DNA of 64,000 bases. It comes from JBEBGV01 sp040081265. Its GTDB lineage: Bacteria > Acidobacteriota > Vicinamibacteria > Vicinamibacterales > UBA2999. The stretch spans positions 1 through 64,000 of the forward strand of contig JBEBGV010000003.1 of the NCBI GenBank assembly GCA_040081265.1, read 5' to 3'. Numbering within the stretch: position 1 is the first letter of the stretch; each line of letters starts with the position of its first letter. The notes beneath the pieces were generated by a model. The model saw nothing but the letters and a program-made list of their open reading frames with translations. It searched no databases and was not told where the DNA came from. The position numbers were made by a program, and so were the translations under genes. Below are positions 62,533 to 64,000 of this stretch, piece by piece.

Positions 62533-63085
62533 GCCGGCAACAGTGGAGCAGATGGGAGATGGACTCCGGCGATCCGTCCGGAAGCGCTATGCCGGGGACC
62601 CTAGTTCGGGCTGAGGTGGTGTGAGACTTCTGACAGTCCCGAGCCGACAGCTGTTTCACGCGCTATTTGGCGCGTCGCGTTCCCTATCTGCCACGTCGCG
62701 CCCCATATTCGCGGCGTCGGTGAAGTCTGGCTTATGTCGCGTGCCATACGATAACGACTCGTTATGGGCCACGCGTGTCCCGTCCGCTATTCGGCCTGTC
62801 GCGCGCGGTACCGGCCCGTCTGGCGCTATATCGGCACTGCACCGGGGCTATTGGCCGTGTCGGTCTCCGTACCGGCGCGTCCGAACCGCCAGCCCTTCCG
62901 TTTCGATCCCTGCCGGCTCCGCACGGAGCTCAGGCGGCCCGTCCGCGCTGGTACCGAGGTGACACGCGCGCCAGAACCCGTGGCGCTCCTGATATTGCGG
63001 CTGCAGCACGCAGGAACCCTGCCGCAGAAGGGAGTGATCCGTATGCAGGTGGCTCCGGAAGCGTGACGCGCTCCCAAACGATAAA
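62533..63085. repeat. 553-bp gap carrying a degenerate TAT array with about 21-bp period
   Basis: No convincing gene lies here. From 62664 to about 62890, TAT or TAC steps start at 62664, 62685, 62706, 62733, 62747, 62763, 62788, 62809, 62827, 62849 and 62870, mostly followed by GGC or CGTCGCG. Several units have the form TATNNGCCNCGTCGCG. The flanks (62533-62660, 62890-63060) are featureless. Confidence 0.6.
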
Positions 63086-63087
63086 AT
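63082..63087 (+). promoter_or_regulatory. -10 box before the terminal GNAT gene
   Basis: TAAAAT (63082-63087) matches TATAAT at 5 of 6 positions and predicts a start near 63094. This argues against the ATG at 63086, which lies inside the box, and for ATG 63116. Confidence 0.45.
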
Positions 63088-63115
63088 GCGTCCCACACCC
63101 CCCGCCGCGAATGCG

Positions 63116-63637
63116 ATGAAGATGGAGACCGAGGTGCGCCCCGCGATGCCAGGCGACACACACGCCGTGTCGTCGATTCTGTTCGAGGCCGCGGCGTGGC
63201 TCGAGCAGCGGGGCATGGGCATGTGGCGCAGCGATGAACTGGTGCCCGAGCACATTGCACGGCAGGTGGGCGAGGGGCTCTTCGTGCTGGCTGAGTGTCA
63301 CGGGAATCCCGCTGGCATCCTGCGATTCCAGCTTTCCGATCCGCTGTTCTGGCCCGATCAGCCTGAGTCCGACGCGGCGTATGTCCATCGACTCGCCGTG
63401 CGGCGGCAGTACGCCGGCGGCGACGTCTCATCGACGTTGTTGTCGTGGGCTGTCGAACGTACACGGGCGCTGGGACGACCCTTCCTTCGCCTCGACTGTG
63501 AGGCCTCCCGGCCTCGGCTGCGAGCCGTCTACGAACGGTTCGGATTTCAGCACCACAGCGACCTGCAGGTGGGCCCGTATTTCGTGGCGCGGTATCAGTT
63601 GGCGATCTGCCCCCTAACCCCTGACCCGTTATACTGA
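63116..63637 (+). CDS. GNAT acetyltransferase
   Basis: 173 aa from ATG 63116 (MKMETEVRPAMPGD). Motif A is modified: YVHRLAVRRQYAGGDVSSTLLSWAVER lacks the usual GxG of the acetyl-CoA loop (Gly-Gly-Asp instead), followed by LRLDCEASRPRLRAVYERFGFQHH, the typical motif B. The substrate is unknown. The stop codon overlaps the TATACT -10 of ettA. Confidence 0.8.
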   Translation: MKMETEVRPAMPGDTHAVSSILFEAAAWLEQRGMGMWRSDELVPEHIARQVGEGLFVLAECHGNPAGILRFQLSDPLFWPDQPESDAAYVHRLAVRRQYAGGDVSSTLLSWAVERTRALGRPFLRLDCEASRPRLRAVYERFGFQHHSDLQVGPYFVARYQLAICPLTPDPLY

Positions 63638-63647
63638 TCCCTTCCCC
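63630..63647 (+). promoter_or_regulatory. -10 box before ettA
   Basis: TATACT (63630-63635) ends 12 nt before ATG 63648 and overlaps the stop codon of the preceding gene. Predicted leader about 6 nt; no Shine-Dalgarno. Confidence 0.45.
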
Positions 63648-64000
63648 ATGCAGTACATCTACACCATGAAGGGGCTCGGAAAGGTTCATCCTCCCGACGC
63701 CCAGGTTCTCAAAGACATCTGGCTCTCATTCCTTCCCGGCGCGAAAATCGGCGTCCTCGGCTTGAACGGGTCCGGCAAGAGTTCGCTGCTCAAGATCATG
63801 GCGGGCGAAGACACCTCGTTCATCGGCGAGGCGTTTGCCGCCGACGGGATCACTGTCGGGTTCCTCCAGCAGGAGCCTCAGCTCGACCCCGCCAAGACGG
63901 TGAAGGGCAATGTCGAGGAAGGTGTCTCGGAAATCAAAGCCCTGCTCGACCGCTACGACGAGCTGAACATGAAACTCGGCGAAGAGATGTCGCCCGAGCA
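63648..64000 (+). CDS. ettA: Energy-dependent translational throttle protein EttA (5' part)
   Basis: ABC-F ATPase that gates the ribosome's first elongation steps in response to energy state; runs off the window after about 117 residues. MQYIYTMKGLGKVHPPDAQVL is the EttA-type start, followed by Walker A LGLNGSGKSSLLKIMAG and ITVGFLQQEPQLDP. The frame is intact to the edge. ATG 63648 has a TATACT 12 nt upstream. Confidence 0.93.
   Translation, partial: MQYIYTMKGLGKVHPPDAQVLKDIWLSFLPGAKIGVLGLNGSGKSSLLKIMAGEDTSFIGEAFAADGITVGFLQQEPQLDPAKTVKGNVEEGVSEIKALLDRYDELNMKLGEEMSPE

Noticed and set aside
62664..62890. CRISPR array
   Set aside because: Units are degenerate, of variable 14-27 bp spacing, without a constant direct repeat or adjacent cas genes.
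63086..63115. ATG 63086 as start of the last GNAT gene
   Set aside because: It lies within TAAAAT, a likely -10 box, and adds Pro-rich residues (RPTPPAANA) unlike the family.
62612..63119. Possible ORFs (about 100-114 aa) in the gap
   Set aside because: Arg/Ala/Pro-rich translations without family features, no ribosome site; the periodic DNA explains the open frames.

Overview
This is a GC-rich, densely coded bacterial chromosome segment with about 57 protein genes, mostly in short co-oriented runs, and no rRNA, tRNA, transposase or CRISPR array that I could find. The content suggests a Gram-negative member of the Acidobacteriota, probably near Vicinamibacteria. The pointers are lipid A genes (lpxD, lpxB), several outer-membrane barrels, a carboxypeptidase-regulatory/TonB receptor of the Oar-like type, a Ser/Thr kinase with a C-terminal beta-propeller, a propeller-sensor histidine kinase, and numerous secreted proteins. 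The phylum call is inference from gene content, not a measured placement.

Layout. 1-5551 (minus) is a housekeeping operon: hsp20, ymdB-like, xseA, xseB, ispA, tlyA, nadK. A divergent AT-rich promoter separates it from dnaK, a second hsp20 and a strong terminator (5708-8078), followed by an omega-subunit-like gene. 8412-17577 holds a small secreted protein, a DinB-like protein, a response regulator/histidine kinase pair, and a divergent TonB receptor plus sulfatase, which resembles a regulated polymer-uptake locus. 17670-19435 is gatCA. 19535-28897 combines a GDSL lipoprotein, a YdjM-like membrane protein, a phospholipase C/S1-P1-like enzyme, a KHE-like membrane protein, lpxD, a barrel, an M16 peptidase pair and lpxB. 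28951-33478 holds secreted proteins, a matrixin and an osmolyte ABC transporter whose permease is fused to its binding domain. 33510-42861 holds aconitase, a GNAT enzyme, a conserved unknown, the kinase, a SnoaL-like protein, queG and an AlgH-type protein. 43009-48235 is mostly exported proteins, including a possible metal-handling pair. 48317-53952 holds fmdB, typA, mreB, a ferredoxin, terC and a hydrolase. 54013-61920 holds rsgA, a double cyclophilin, a cytochrome, dinB, dut, a long M16 peptidase, a DUF937 gene and a VOC-family gene remnant. The window ends with two GNAT genes and the start of ettA.

Three non-coding patterns stand out. First, many genes have a TAnnnT-type -10 hexamer only 6-12 nt before the start codon and no Shine-Dalgarno sequence, which predicts leaderless or nearly leaderless mRNAs. 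At two tight divergent gene pairs one short AT palindrome offers a -10 to both strands. Second, a family of intergenic palindromes built on GGCGGGTCC and GTAGGGC occurs at seven or eight places. Third, low-complexity repeats occur between and inside genes: a GAAGTGN heptamer array before gatC, GTAGGCA heptamers and paired palindromes inside the kinase gene, and an 11-unit TAT array with roughly 21-bp period in the longest non-coding gap (62533-63085).
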